64,000 bases of DNA from Symbiodinium sp. CCMP2592 (lineage: Eukaryota > Sar > Dinophyceae > Suessiales > Symbiodiniaceae). The position numbers and the translations under genes are program-made. The stretch lies in NCBI GenBank assembly GCA_905221615.1, contig CAJNDT010001857.1:1-64000 (forward strand), written 5' to 3'. Below, one piece after another: positions 48,207 to 61,790 of this stretch; the stretch's first letter is position 1, and each line of letters begins with the position of its first letter. The notes below the pieces were generated by a model. It did not search any database. It had not been told where the DNA came from and worked only from the letters and a program-made list of their open reading frames with translations.

Positions 48207-48322
48207 AAGAGAGAGAGAGAGAGAGCGCGGTGGAGGGGAACTTCCGCTTCGCCATAGCCCTGACGAAAGAGAGAGAGAGAGAGAGAGACAGAGAGAGATA
48301 GCGCGAGAGAGAGAGAGAGAGA
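48207..48322. repeat. GA/GACA microsatellite
   Basis: Interrupted GAGA runs with GACAGAGA and GCGCGAGA variants. Confidence 0.9.
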
Positions 48323-48537
48323 GACATTTCAAGCATGCTTTTCCCCTCGTGCACACAACCTTTTACAATGTCGGTGATTGTACTGGTGCAAACACGCGAA
48401 CTCCCCACACGGGGGAACAAAGCTTCGGAGCACCCAAGGTTATACAGCCGAGCCCATCCTCTGAAAATCAGGGATGGGTTGCTCGAACGAGCGGGCCACA
48501 GGGACTGCCTGTGGCTCATGCCCCGGAGCAAAGCAAA

Positions 48538-48645
48538 GCAAAGAGAGACACAGTAAGAAAGAAAGAAAGAACTAAATACAGAAACAAGGAAAGACAGAAA
48601 TAAAGAAACAAAGAAATAAAAAAAGAGAGAGAGAGAGAGAGAGAG
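48538..48645. repeat. Purine-rich AAGA/AAAT microsatellite
   Basis: AAGAAAGAAAGAAAG and AAATAAAGAAAC strings end in a GAGA run. Confidence 0.9.
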
Positions 48646-51600
48646 CTCGGGCACGTGGTACATAGTCCCGATGCCCGGGATCAACCCTCCGGCATCACAG
48701 CCTGGCCCGGCAGTGGAGACGGCGGCTAAGCCCACCGATTCCAGAAAGGTCAAGCCTGGGGACACCAGCGAAGCAGAAGGTCTCAAGACGCGACAATGGA
48801 AGCCCTGGAGGGCCCAACGCCGCGACGACCTCGCCGTCTACAACACGACCCGGGACCACAGCCACAGCCGACCCGGGGCTACGACACCGGAGCCCGCAGG
48901 GGCTGCCAAGAGGGCACAGCGCCGCTGAACGCGGCATGCAGTACCTTGGGGGTACGCATAGGCGTCGCCACATGCGCGCGGCCTTTGACAGCGATTAGGG
49001 ACCCGACCTGTTGCAGTTTGTCGTTTGTGCTCTGCTGAAATACTATGGGACCCGGTGTTTTTTTTCGTGGGGTTCAAACCTTGGTTTGTCACTACATTAT
49101 GGCTCACATTGGCCTGCAGCTTGTTACCAACAGTGCTCCCGTTCTGGCACCCGCAGGGAGCCCCAAAAACAGGGGGACAAAAAACGCGGCCACAATAAAA
49201 GGAGTGGGGGTCGACACGAGCGAGCTGGACAAGTCGGGTTTGTTATAGCTAGCATGGGGCATTGTGCATTGTTCGTGGAGACAAAACTGCTCCAGCTCGA
49301 CTCAACGACCCCAGAATGTTCCAGACAGACAGAACTTGGACACTCGGCGTAGCGCTGGCGCTCAGCGTTAGAGGGGTTACGCCCTTTAGCCTACACGTCG
49401 TGCTCATGCCCCTGAGCATAGCACAGCAAAGAGAGCGACAGAGTGTGATGGTCGTATGTTGTGCAAATGTGAGCCTGGTAGCTGATCTCATCTCCAAGCC
49501 ACCATGGTTGCGGGGCAAGTGCAAGTGTGAGCCCCAGGATTCGTGCTGGGAAGGGGGGTTCTCAAGTGTTCATATCCGAACCTTGTCCGACCGGGGAAAG
49601 CTAGCACAGACAGGCCGTGAGACCAGGGCGTGTCCCGCATGCGGGGAGGGCGGGGCTTCCTGCTCTCCATTGGCTGTGTGGAAGAAGAGCGAGCAAGAGG
49701 AAGAGATATAGAGAGAGAGAGAGAGAGAGACAGATCTGGACAGAGACATGCATAAGGATATGTACGATTTTCACGATCCCTGCTTCTTGCTCGATGCATT
49801 CGAGCTACTGGTACTCGCCTTTGTGCTCACGCCATGCCTGCTTTCAGCGTCTGTCTTCCCAGACCCAACGGTTCTCGCCTTCCCAGTACTCTGCGCCTTC
49901 TCACGGGTTTTCTTCTTGCTGCGTCCTCGGCTCGATGTCGGTCGTAAGTCCGCTGTATACCGAGATAAATCAGTTGTCATGTGACATCGCAGTTTATGTC
50001 AAACCGTCCTGAAATCGAAGCTCATCAATATCGAGCCTGAACCGCTTGTCCTTTCGGTCATCCACGTCTCCTCAGGTCATCTCCTTGGGAGACGACGCCT
50101 TTGCCTTCTGTGTAGGCCCAGAGCATACGACACGCCCTCCACTGCATGGATTTGAGCAGCAGCTTGAGTTGTCACTAGCGAAAACATGTCCAAACTTCTG
50201 CTGCAACCTCCGATGTGGAGTCTGGAGGTCGGCACATTGCCCTTTGCCACCAAAGTCGGCAGAGGTTAGGCTTCCTTGGTCGGGACACAAGGCCAGGCAA
50301 CAAGTTGGCTTCGAGTTTAACACCCTCGCAGATTCTGCATGAGCGCAGGCATAGAACCATCACTGCCATGACCAAGCTGCGTCCCTAGAATCGGTAATCG
50401 GGGTGCTCACTGCTGCGCAGCGGGATTGCCGTCTCCGAGGTCTGCGAATGGCAAGCTGATAGCCGTAGGCGAGCGTGTTGGGTCTGCAGCTCAGGAGTTC
50501 CCCATTAGCTTCAGCCACGAAGTGGGTCATGTGTGCTTTGTTGTCATGTTCCACGTGGGTCGAGGTCGGATGACGGCTCCAATCAGCATGCTCTGGACCA
50601 AGAGAACCTGCGAGACAGTAACCATTGTGCTACCCGGGCTGTGCTGGCCAGGAGAACCAGGTGTTGCGCCCGAGGGTAAGACACAGGTTTCCGAGCCCAA
50701 GCACGAGTCATCTGGTTTTGAGAAGCTCTGCTGTTTCCGGAGCCACAGGTTCAAGGTCGAGCATTGAAACCTTTGCTTGAATCGTGCTCGACACCTCAAA
50801 CAGAAGGACTACCACAAGCGAACAAGCGGCGAAAAGCTCAGGATTGACGCGGTCATAGGTCCGCCTGAGCCGAGGCTTCGCAGATCAGTGTGCTCAGCCT
50901 GCCGAAGGCCGGGCGGCCGTGCATAAAGAGTTGGCAGAGTCGTTCTTTGCACCAGTTGCTTTCACCTTCTGTTATCAGAATGGGCCTGAACGAAGGACAT
51001 GCAGCATGCATCAGCATGCTGAGAGGGAGACTCTTGCGAGTAGCATGCGCGAGCGGCAGCCTTCCAGTAAGTCTGTGCAGAAGCTCCATGTCATGTGGCA
51101 TCGATGCTTTGGATGACTGTTCCTCTTGCGGACCAGGTGGAGAGCATCGGAGAAAGCAAGGCCGTCACCCTTTGGTCGAGTGTCATGCATCTAGATGCCA
51201 GGTAAACACAAGTGCCCATGGGCTTGTTGGTAATTAGAACTGTCGCCTGTTGGCACTGCCGTCAGGATGCGAGATAGTGAGACCTCGTATCGCACATTTT
51301 CAAGCACAAATTGGGAGAAGCTGAGTTGCAGCCTTCTGGCAGGACATGAAAGACGAGTCCTTGAAAGTTCTCCACCCGACGAACAAGCGACTTGACATCG
51401 TAGGTGCGCAGCGTTAGCTGTAACGACTTCACGTTCCTGCGGGGTGTTGTAGCCGCAAGAACATCTGAACGAGCATGTGCGCCTCAATGCCGAATTCTGC
51501 ACTTCGTTTCTCGGAAGGGACATTCCTGCTGTGCCTCTTGCGGTGTGGCTTGGTGTGGCCTGCAGGCGTCAGGTCTTAATGTCGATTCTGCCTGCCCAAG

Positions 51601-51949
51601 CTGGTCGTGTTCGATGTGTTCGAAGTTCTTCAGCGCGGAAACGATTTGAGTCTTTTTGAGTCTTTGCGTGCGTGTTAGCAGCTTAGCATGTGCCGAGAGC
51701 CTATAGCTTGCTCTGCAGGCTTACCGCGTGATGGCCAGCTCAAGCCGTCGTAAGTCTCCGTTGCATTGCTTGCAGTTCCCATAGGTCCAGGTTTATGCTT
51801 TTCAAGGTGAGGCCCAGAAAACAGCTCGTCATTTTGGCACCCGGCGGCATCTTACGCAAGCCATTCGATGCACTCAAAACCAAGACCCAAGATTTGAGGC
51901 TAAAGGCTTAGGCCTTAGGGTGTGAATCCAGAGTGAGACCCAGCCAACT

Positions 51950-51990
51950 CGATACCCCCCTCAACCCAAAACCCTGATAAACCCTGATCC
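51950..51990. repeat. Small telomere-like island
   Basis: AACCCAAAACCCTGATAAAC followed by CCTGATCC. Confidence 0.45.
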
Positions 51991-52987
51991 GAAGAGTTAG
52001 ATCTGTTGCCAGACCTCGCCTTCACGGCGGATGGCAAGCACCTCGTGTCCCTCTCTAGCATGCCGGACTCGACGGTGTGACGCCCATCTTGCGCTTTGCT
52101 TTGTTGTGTGAGGGGTTCAGAAGTCCAAGGCTTTGATGGATTTGTGACTGGGCTCAGGGAACCGAGTAATTATGAAGGGGACGTCCACGGAGTTGAGGCT
52201 GTAGGGACTTGAGCACGCAGAGACTTGGGTTCCGTCATTCCTGTTTGTCGCAATGTGTGCCCGGATTGTTAATCGAAAAGGTCCTAGTTGAGAATCCGTG
52301 CTTGGATTTGAAGAATCTTTCTCAACTACGGTTGTGGAGTGTCTGGGTATCAGCGGCAGGATGCCTTGCGTTTCGACGCAGGTTTCCTACTGGCGCTGGG
52401 ATGTTGAGAAGCTGATGTCCTCGCATGACATGCAGATTCCAGCCGCGTGCTCGGCGACAATTCAATGGCCACGAAGGCACGAAGTTCTGCAAAGGACCCA
52501 ACCAACAAGTTGAAGAAGTGCTGTTGATATCGAAGGTCTACAAGCCAAATCACCCGAATCAGGCTCGAGTTATGCTAAATTGCGCGGTCTCAACTCTCAG
52601 TCCTGAGCATCGTATGCGGCAATTGCTTTTGGCTCTCCGGCTGATCGAGAAGATGTGATGAGCCGAGGTCAACCGGGTGTTGGTGAACCCAAGCAACGTG
52701 ACACAGTTCTCCGTCGGAGGGTCCCTCGCTTATCCACGGGCTGAGTACGCGTGAATTACTGTTCGCTTCATGCGCAATGCTGATCTGTGGCTGATATCGT
52801 TTTGGTTTGGATGTCTTGATGAAGAAGCAGTATCTGGCGTGCCAAGGTACTCCTACTTCAGACTTTGGGACTACAATCCCAATGCACAAGCCTCGGCTCC
52901 TCGTTGCTTGTGACTCACTCAAGCTAGTCGCGGCTAATGCTCATTCTCTTATTCATCGTCGTTATGCTGGAGCTGGTTAGCGACGAC

Positions 52988-53290
52988 GTTGCATCATAAT
53001 AGAACACATGACAGGCATGACGATGATCATGAAGCTGGTGATGACGACTATCACGACGACCACGACGATGGTGATATCGACCACAATTGCAGCACTGATT
53101 GTGATGCAGACCATGATGGTCATGAGCATGAGAATCATGAACACGAGGATTACGAACATGATGGTCATGGAGGTGACGCTCATCAGCATAATGGCGATGT
53201 TGACGAGGACGATGATGGTGCTGATGGTGGTGGCGATGGTGATGAGAATGGCGACAGCGATAGCGATGTCGCAATGTCGTCCTCATCTTT
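52988..53290. repeat. GATGAT/CATGAC-rich low-complexity stretch
   Basis: Irregular GATGGT, CATGAT, GACGAC and GATGACGA units. The open frames on both strands (His/Asp-rich, Met/Thr-rich) follow from the repeat. Confidence 0.8.
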
Positions 53291-53689
53291 ATCAGTATCA
53301 TCCTCATGGCCACGATGGTCAAAGCTCCTGCGTGGTCAGGACCATGGTCTGAACGAGAACCCATCCCTGTTCCCGCTGAAGCAGGAGAAGCAGATGAAGG
53401 CCGGCGGAGAAGATCCGGGATCTCACTATCGATAATGAGCATGCCATCAAGCCTGGGCACGGATCGTAATCATGACATCATGACATCCTTCTTCTGCATC
53501 GTCATACTTGTATCACTCGAGTGAAATGTCCTCATTGGTATTACTCGTCTTAGTCTCCGTGTTTGCAGGATGTTCATCAGCGTCTTCATCATCATCCTCA
53601 TCACCCGACATCGGCAGCATTTGATGCACACCAGTTCTCACTAGTTTGTTTCTTGTGTCAGATAGCCTTTGTCGTTCTTGCTGTTGGAT

Positions 53690-53885
53690 TCACCCGGATG
53701 GTTTATGTTCATCTTCGCCGTCGTTGTTCTCGTGGTCGTCTTTGTCGTCGCATGTCCTGGTCGTCATGTCGTCGCAGTTGTCGTGGTCGTCCTGGTGTTC
53801 GCGGACGTCGTGATCGTGCTCGTTGTCGTCGTTGCGGTGGTGGTGGGGGTGGTGGTGGTGGTGGCGGTGGTGGTGGTGGTTTTAT
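53690..53885. repeat. GTCGTC/GGTGGT low-complexity stretch
   Basis: GTCGTCGT-type units run into GGTGGTGGTGG-type units. Long poly-Val, poly-Gly and poly-Pro frames are shadows of the repeat. Confidence 0.85.
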
Positions 53886-54542
53886 GTTGCGGTTGTTGTC
53901 CTGCCTCTTTTGTTTCTGTAATAAGCAATCATACTGATGATGCAATCACAGTTTCCTGTGTTGCTCCACCTTCGTGCCGTCTTCATGACCCGTACATGGT
54001 TGTTACGAGCATGAAGACTTTCAGGCTCTTGTTGCTGCTGCGGCTTGCGGTGCTCCTTGTTCTAACAGCAGTCATGCCCTCTTCCCAAGTCTGTGGGCGA
54101 GGTCGTGGACCACTGCTGGGTGCTCTCCGTCTTCCTGTGTGCTGCTTCAGAGGCAGTGGTGCTGCTGCTGCCTAGGATTTATCTTCGGAAGCCTGAGATC
54201 GTGTTCTGGCAGGATGGGCGCGTCTTCGTTTTCGAAGATGGGGAGCTTCGCGAGGACTTTCTGGAACTCGCTGTTTTTACCTGAAACTGAAGATGCACTG
54301 ATCCGAAATGTCGGTGCCACTTTTCACCTTTCGACTCCTGCGAAGATCTCCATAGCAGACGTCACCGGGGTCAAGAGTCATAGATGCATGTCTTGCAAAT
54401 TCATGGGGCAGATGTCATAAGACATTGCTGTCGGCTCTGCACAGCTTTGCAACAGGTCAGCACGTTTCGTTCCAGCTTGGTGAGGATGTCGATGTCCGTG
54501 CTCATATTGAGAAAGACGAGTCCACTGGCCGGGCTCCCTTCT

Positions 54543-54563
54543 ACCCCCCTCTCTCTCTCTCTC
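54543..54563. repeat. CT run
   Basis: About ten CT units after a run of C. Confidence 0.9.
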
Positions 54564-54609
54564 GCTTCGTTGCCGTGGTAATCGACTGAAGGTGGGTTGG
54601 GCTTGTCGT

Positions 54610-54870
54610 TGAACCCTCAATCCTAGGCTCGAAAACCTAAATCCTAAGCCTTGAGCCCATCCTTCGGCTTCCTCCCACCAGCATTATCTATCCCAGCAGA
54701 TTCTCTGCTGCGCTGTGAGGCCCCAAAGCCGTCGAACGGGAGCAGGCCGGCCGATGTACTAGGGTTTAAGTCGGTTGAAGGGTTCGGGTTGCGGGTTGCA
54801 GGTTTCGGGGTGCAGGGTTTAGGGATTTGAGGGTTTAAGGTTTCAGGTTTAGGGTTTTGGGGTTGGAGGA
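54610..54870. repeat. Degenerate telomere-like island, both orientations
   Basis: The left part has AACCCTCAATCCTAGG and CCTAAATCCTAAGCC; the right part has GGGTTTAAG, GCAGGGTTTAGGGATTTG and TTTAGGGTTTTGGGGTT. The orientation changes from the C-rich to the G-rich strand within 150 bp. Confidence 0.6.
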
Positions 54871-54971
54871 CGTATGCCCTCCGCACTACCAAAGCGCTCT
54901 GCAGTTCTGCTCATGCCTGCGGGCTGGCAATTTCAGGATTCCCGATGGCTTCGGAGAAACAGGATGCGTTC

Positions 54972-55424
54972 AAAATGACTCGCCGAGGCAAAGGAGCTGG
55001 CAAAGATCATGGGCGAGGCAGTGGCGCAGAGTTTGTTGATGTTGGGAACAAGCACTATCCGAAAGGGTAAGGACCTGTGCTTTGTCGGAAAGGCAGGGCC
55101 TACAACCGCTTCGGAGCCGCCGCCGGTGCGGCTCACCGCGGTAACGGCGCGAAGGGCTTGGGCTGGGATTGGGGTTTCAGAGTTTCATCTGCAGCCGACT
55201 TGCGCCTACAATTCTTGAAGCCTGCGCCTACACCACACAGACCCGGGCCTGAGAAATGACGAATGACACTCAGAGCTTCAGCAAGTTTCCATTCTGCAAG
55301 CTGGCAGGCCTGGCTACAGGGCTTCGTCGTCGGGGGGGACCAGGGCTACATCGGCGTCTTCCGAGTGGACGCCAAAGCTCGCGCCACTGCCTTATCACCA
55401 CTTGAGCTCACAGCTGAAATCTGA
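54972..55424 (+). CDS. Possible exon cluster, unknown product
   Basis: Two short protein-like readings lie here. One from about 54976 encodes MTRRGKGAGKDHGRG and AEFVDVGNKHYPKG before a stop. The other, 55263-55424, encodes 53 residues including SWQAWLQGFVVGGDQGYIGV and FRVDAKARATAL. They are in different frames, have no recognised domain, and could be small exons of a host gene or chance. Confidence 0.2.
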
Positions 55425-56974
55425 AAGGTGACGATTTACAGCGTTCCTCCGGTCTAGGGTTTGGGTCTGGTTGTGTTTTTGGCTTTCGGCGCTCCGATTC
55501 TTCGCTTTCCAAGCCCATGCTCGTCACAGAGCGGCCTTGACTGCAGGTGGAGTCCATCGGCACTTTCCGCATGCCGGGCGAGAAGGCATCGCGGTTCTTT
55601 CCGGCAGCATTAGCTCTGCGGATTCGCGGGTTTCGGCACTTGGGCTGCGTGCTTCGGTCTTCTGAAGACTTGGCTGAGATGCGTCCTTCGTGTGCTACAT
55701 GACATCACGACCCATGACGAGTTATCAGTGGGTCTTCTGTTCCCTCAAGTTTTTGTCTATATGAGGCGACGATGTGGAACATGAGCACCAGCACCGAGGA
55801 CTCTTCAGAGACAGCAAATGGGAGGTAAGATCTTAGGATGTTGCCCCACTCCCAGGGTCTATGCAGGTGCGCCAAGATCCAACCCTGTCCTGTGCTAGCA
55901 ATCGCTGCCTTGAGCCATAAGGTCACTAGACAGGCGTCAAGGGTGACAGGAGTGTAGCTTGGCAGCCGTTTGCCTCAAGGAGAGCAGCTTGGTGATACTG
56001 TCCTATGAGGAACATGAGCCAGAGGCCCCTGCATCAGAACTTGACAGAAGCCGCTCTGCTTGCATAATTGAACTCGTCTGTCCGCAGTCCCTCGGGAGCA
56101 GCAGCGGCATTCGCTCGCGTGGGAATAGCGCCTCGCGCCAGTCAACTGTGCCAGACACCCAGCACGCAAGAGGCATAGACTGCTCAAGATCCATCGAGGC
56201 TTGAAAGCCCCTGTCCTCAGCTGTGAATGCCAAAAGCGTAGTGTTTGCATCTCTCATTTTAAGAGCTTTCCCTGAGTTCCTTTCAAGATCGCCTGTCCTT
56301 TCAACACCGAACTGGCTGAGGTCCCGAGCCTCCTCAGCAACGGGACGTCAGCGGAACCCGTTGGCCAAGTGGGCACTGCACACGCCCGGAACCTCAGCGA
56401 GAAAAACCTTAACTGTAGCCCCCCAACCACAATGAAATGCACGGAGATATTTGCGTTGTGCCTCCCTGGCATCAGGTTCCCGATTTCCCAGGCCGACCTC
56501 GCGGTGACTGGGCAGTGCCGGACCTATCCGCAGTGTTCCAAAGCCCTGAGTTTGGCTCAGTCCGCCAATGCGCAAGCCGAGCCGGTCGTCTCTGTCTGAG
56601 GGCGATGGCAGAGTTTCCATAACCTCGCGCTCTCACACCTTTGGTCCCGTCATCTCTGCAGATCCCAAGAGCTGCAGCTCAAAAGCCTCAGAGTCGCATG
56701 TGTCATGATGTGAAGACGCTGATCTGGTAAACCCCTTCCTCCACAGGATACGGGCTTTTGGTGTAAGCTTGAGGCCTAAACACGAATCTTAATTCCAAAT
56801 CTTAACCCAAAACCCCGGACCCCAAGACCACAAGCGTGAACACGCGACCCAGGCTGGAAGTGTTTACCCCGGTCTTCCGCTTTGGGACTCATCAAGGGCT
56901 CATTACCGCCAGGGCCTCTGCCTGCAGCGAGAACTAAGAGTGAGTAGAACTTAAGATCATATCTCACTAGTGCT

Positions 56975-57105
56975 GGTGCTACTCCTCTTGCTCCTGCTTC
57001 TGCGCCTGCTACTGCCACTGCTACTGCTGCTGCTGCCAGTACTACTACTGCTGCTACTACTGCTGCTACTACTGCGACCACGACTACTGTTACTGCGACT
57101 TACTA
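56975..57105. repeat. CTGCTACTG trinucleotide-type repeat
   Basis: Irregular CTG, CTA and CTC triplets over about 130 bp, open on both strands as poly-Leu or poly-Ser. Confidence 0.9.
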
Positions 57106-60100
57106 CTCCAGCCGCTGCCATGACAGTGTTTTGGCAGTACGGGTGTAATACCACCAATGACAGTTCTGTAGCCTGAATGGACACAAAGCAGGGACATATT
57201 CAGCACAGACTAGGATCTGGACTTGGTCTTGGACAGGGAGGACTTCAACCTGTAGTGCCCAAAGTACAGCGGCCTCTTCGATGTAAAGATCCCTTAACTA
57301 TCACTCTCGAGGCCTCAAGGGCATCCAAAGAGGCCGGTACTCGTAGCTGTCCTTGGAAGGACAATGCAGGTAGAAGCTTCAAGTGAAGCTGCATGGGTGG
57401 GGTGGAGTTCATGTCCGAACCAACAAAAGAAGACAAGTACTGTTTACGCACCCCTGTTGCCGTGAGCATGAGGCAATGAAGCCGGCTTTCAGCCAGCGCC
57501 TTATGTGGCTTCATGGACACAAGAATTCTAGAAATTTAGAAGCTTAAGGGCCTGGCTTTGGAAGTTTATTGGTTCTGGAGATGAGCAACCTGTGCAATTT
57601 TATCGGTGTCAGATGGGTGTTGTCCCTTGTCCCGCACTATGAAAATCTGTGCAATCGGCAATACTCGCAAAGAGGCATAGACTTCTGCCGTCGGTTCGTT
57701 TCCCGCATCTCGTAGCTTTGATACATGTGCCCACCTGTCCAGATCGACGCATCATCGCCAGCACCGCAGAGGACCTGTATCTGCGCACCCTGCTGACAGC
57801 GATCGTGGGTTTGGTGCTTGGGCTTTGAATTTGTTTGCAACTATTCAGCCGTCACGGAAGGGTGGTAATGGGCTCTGCGACGGGGGGGAAAAAGAGGCTT
57901 TTCATCAGTCATCGTCCATGTCAATGTGGTGGGGCATCCCGCCTTCATTCAATAACAAGGCTTCGCCTTGCCCATTGATGCATCGGTGCGATGTCATGAT
58001 TTCCAACCGTTTCAACATGTTCCAAGTGACGATGGCCCCGAATGCAGGACAAGATGCTCAAAGTGTGGAGCTTCCCCACGGAAGAGGGAGAGGACCGTGG
58101 GGTAATGGGACAGCATGAAGCTTCCTGTTCGTGCACGCATCTAGCTGAGCCCTGCAAACATGGTTTTGTCTGCAGCAGCACTACCCTTGTCGCCGTCTTC
58201 TCCCCAGTCTCACACAGGCGTTCGCCCGCGTCACGCAAAACTCTGGTCAACCAATAGTCAGGAAACAAAAGCAGCGAATGTGATCTACAGTTGAGAAAAG
58301 CTTGCAACTGTGCTGTCGCTCGAGGCGATGCCGATGGCATTTTCTCCAGAGCTGAGCATACAGGCGGGGGGGCGTGATGTGCATTGGCTTGGACTTTTGG
58401 ACATCATTTGCCATGAAGTTGTCGACCAAGTGGCATCCCGAGCACTAGAGATTTCCATACGAGTGGAATGGGCGACGGCAAAAATCTCGATACACTCCCA
58501 CCCCAAAGCCTGCTCATTTTTTTGTGTGAAATCAACACATTTCCTTTGTCGCAGGTCTCCCCATATGAGTGCGCCAGTGCTATGGCAGTGCCCCTGCCCT
58601 GGAACTCTGGTCCGTGGGTGCGATGCACAGCATCAGCTCAGAATATCATGCATGGAATATCTGTATGATGCTATCCACCGGAGCCCAATAAGCTTGTCAT
58701 GCCTGCTTGTTGCTAGTCTTCCTCCTTGTGGATCGTGCTTCATGCTTATGTGGCCATATCTTGATGACTGCGTACAGCGACACATTGTCTTCGTGCTCTT
58801 TCCTTGTTTACCTTATGCCAGCTGCCTGGGATCTTCAGGCACCCACTCGGCTTTCAGGTCGCTGTGATCCTGGAGGCAGGCTGGTGAGAGCAGGGACGAA
58901 CTGTCGGTGTTGCCATACTCAGAGCACTGATGTGAGGACACGGTTCGGATCTTCCACCTCACGCTGTCGTCTCAGAGTGCAGCATCCTACGCGGACTTGC
59001 GTTCAGAGTTCAGGGCTTCCAGGCTTTTTCAGGGATACAGCGAGGCTCCAAGTGTGCAAAATGCTGAGGCCACCCCAGGCTTCTCGGACGCATTTCGCAA
59101 CGAGCTCAGCATCCATCTTTCAAACCACAGCCTGATCTAGGGGGGCTTTGGGCTTGGGCTCGGCTTTGGGCTCCTGAGCTCGGGCCTTGCTTGAGCGTCC
59201 CTTCAGCTAAGTGCCTCGTTTTTCACGGCGAGTGTCAGCGGAACCGCAGAGAATTGGTAGTGGCATTGGGGGGTCTCCAGGATAGATTAGCTGTTTTGTC
59301 ATAATCTGCTGTCACAGTGTTACATACATGATGTTCAGGAGAGCCAAAGCAGATACCACCGCAAGCCCTGCATGGGTGCCAGCCATGTTGCTGATCCAGA
59401 GGTCACGATAATTACCCTTCCGTCTTGCGTACGCCGAGCAATTCAGTCGCCCATCATTGACAACCTCCAGCAGAAGCACTGTCATCGTTCAGCAAGTAGT
59501 CACCCACGGTGAACAATGCATCCTGGCGTGCTGGGGACACTCTTTCAAGGATCTGGCCTTGAAGAACCCGGGCGGCGTTGCCTACTCGCACGGTGGGAGG
59601 GCTCCTCAGCAGTTTTCCCGAAGCCGTGAGCCACCAGGTTCGGTATCGCGAAGGAATCTCGGTGAGTGCAGAAGGAAGGTATGTAACCGTGTAGCCGGCT
59701 CTGGAACGATTATTGCGTTGTTGGCAACATTGTAATTTCGGGAGCTGAGCTGCTCGTTGCTAGGGTGCACCAGCTACGATCTGGCCGCTTCGCTGAAACG
59801 CTCAGGAGTCTTCTTGCGGTCTCCTCGGACAACGATGTGGTCCGGCTCTGAGCTTCCCTGCCATGCGATGTCGTGAAACCGCACAGTTGCCTCAGCAGCT
59901 GAAGGCATCCAGATGTCACAGTAAGATTCCGAATTCCATTCTGCCATACAAGCATCTCTGAGTCCGCCATCCCCCACACTCCACTTCCACTTCTATGCTT
60001 GCAAACTGTACATTGCAATCTTCGGCGAGGCGTTGATCGATCCGTGGCGAGCGGTGGTGATCCACCTGCATGGCCCTTAAGGACAGAGAAGATGGAAGTT

Positions 60101-61387
60101 GACAGAGTCCTGTGTTACTTGCCCTCCTCATGTCTGAGAGCTGTGGCGTGGGATTTCTGAACCGCTACTCCGGAACGGAAGGCTTCCGAGAGGGGGCCTC
60201 TTTGCTTTTTCTCCGTGAAGGCCTCCAAAAAGGGCTCGGCAAGTTCTCCCACCCGCTTCACTTCACGAAACACCGCGAGCACGATTGGAAGTCATCCGCT
60301 TACTTTCACCATCCCGCACAGATTTGCTGAAACGCTGGCTGGGCGGAGGCTCCTAGGGAAACAAAGAGTCGAACGAGTCGAACCCACCCTCTGCTGCGGT
60401 TCTGGTTCACTCTAGGTGCTAATGGCTGGGCCTCAAGTAAGCGATTCACTTTTTGGCAGGTTCCTACACAATGCCATCGATTAAAGGCAGGAAACCATTC
60501 TGGCCCAAACCTCAACGATGTCTCGAACCTGAGTTTTAACCCAAGCTCCAATGCAGAGGCTCTCGAAGCCAAGCTGAGCGCTTTGTCTTGAGGTTCAGTG
60601 GGCGAGGTGGTGGACATGTTTCCACAGTGAATGAGGTCCTCTTCTCGCAGGCAGGGTGCAGCACGTCGTGCCTGACGTTAATCCAGAGGGTCGAGTTTGG
60701 GGGTGCTTTCGACGGTTGTTTGCTTGACACTGCACGGTTTGAAAAGACTCTTGTGTGGGCTTTCGTGTTCATGCCCGATGCCCCATGATGACCCCGAGGA
60801 TGACCGACTTCTGCTTTCCAGCGGCATAGCCCCACACGGGGCCATCTATGGCCACGGCGCCCAAAGGGAAGGGCCTCAAGGATCGAGTTTAATGCCTGAA
60901 GCCTTGAAGGGGCGCTTTGGTTGAGTGCATTGTTCGACTCTAAGGGGTGGCTGTTCTGAGCTTCACCCACTGATATTGCGGAAGCTTGGGGGAAAATGTC
61001 TTTGCTGAATTCCTACAGTAGCATGAGCTACGCGGCCCGCTGTCTCCGCTTCTCCAGGTCGTAGTGGCTCCCAGACACTACTGCATAAACTTCAAGACCT
61101 GACTCCCAAGCCCTTATATCCCAAATGCCTCAAAAAGCGCTTAGCGCCCTAGAAGCCCACAAAGCCCTGTGCACCGCCGGAACTGGTCAGCTGCAGTTTG
61201 TTTCAAGGTTGGGATCTCTGCTCAGACACCCGGGAGCGGGCCTTCGAGCATGTACGGGACCTATGGGAGGGCGTCACAGCTGTTTAGTACTGGTGCTGAT
61301 GGGCAAAAGCCTTCATTGCCTTCCCGTGCTAGATTCTAGATGACGTAGGATTTTGTCTATCGGTCTTGTACTCGAGTGTTCCCCAGA

Positions 61388-61412
61388 TGCCACTACCACG
61401 ACCACGACCACT

Positions 61413-61445
<33 letters not shown>

Positions 61446-61568
61446 GCGACCACCACCACTTCCACTATCACGACCACTACCACTAGCATGACCACCACCA
61501 CCACGACCACGACCACCACCCCTAATATCACCACTACCACCACCCCTAATATCACCACTACCACTAGC

Positions 61569-61599
<31 letters not shown>

Positions 61600-61790
61600 C
61601 CACCACCACCACCACCACCACCACCACCACCACCACCACCACCACTGCCACTGCCACTGCCACTGCCACTGCCACTGCCACTGCCACTGCCACGACCACT
61701 ACCACTACCACTACCACTACCACTACCACTACTTGGTACCACTACCACTACCACTACCACACCACTACCCTTCTACTACTGACTACGACG
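61388..61790. repeat. Long CAC/CGA/ACC trinucleotide repeat (about 400 bp)
   Basis: ACCACGACCACGACC units run into a pure CAC run of about 70 bp (about 61575-61645), then CCACTG and CCACTA hexamers. Poly-Thr and poly-Val frames here are shadows. Confidence 0.97.

Larger units (their letters stand above)
47771..52987. other. Gene-poor stretch with purine-rich microsatellites
   Basis: No supported gene. It holds GA runs (48207-48322, 49709-49731), an AAGA/AAAGAAAT-rich part (48538-48645), and a small telomere-like island at 51950-51990. A short motif, GCTCATGCCCC followed by GAGCA and a purine run, appears at about 48515 and 49404 in the same orientation, suggesting a diverged repeat pair about 0.9 kb apart. 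Confidence 0.5.

Noticed and set aside
52924-53460. His/Asp-rich and Met/Thr-rich frames on both strands
   Set aside because: They follow from GATGAT-type low complexity.
58310-58867. Plus-strand frame of 185 codons
   Set aside because: Cys/Ser/His-rich with no recognisable motif; no supporting context.
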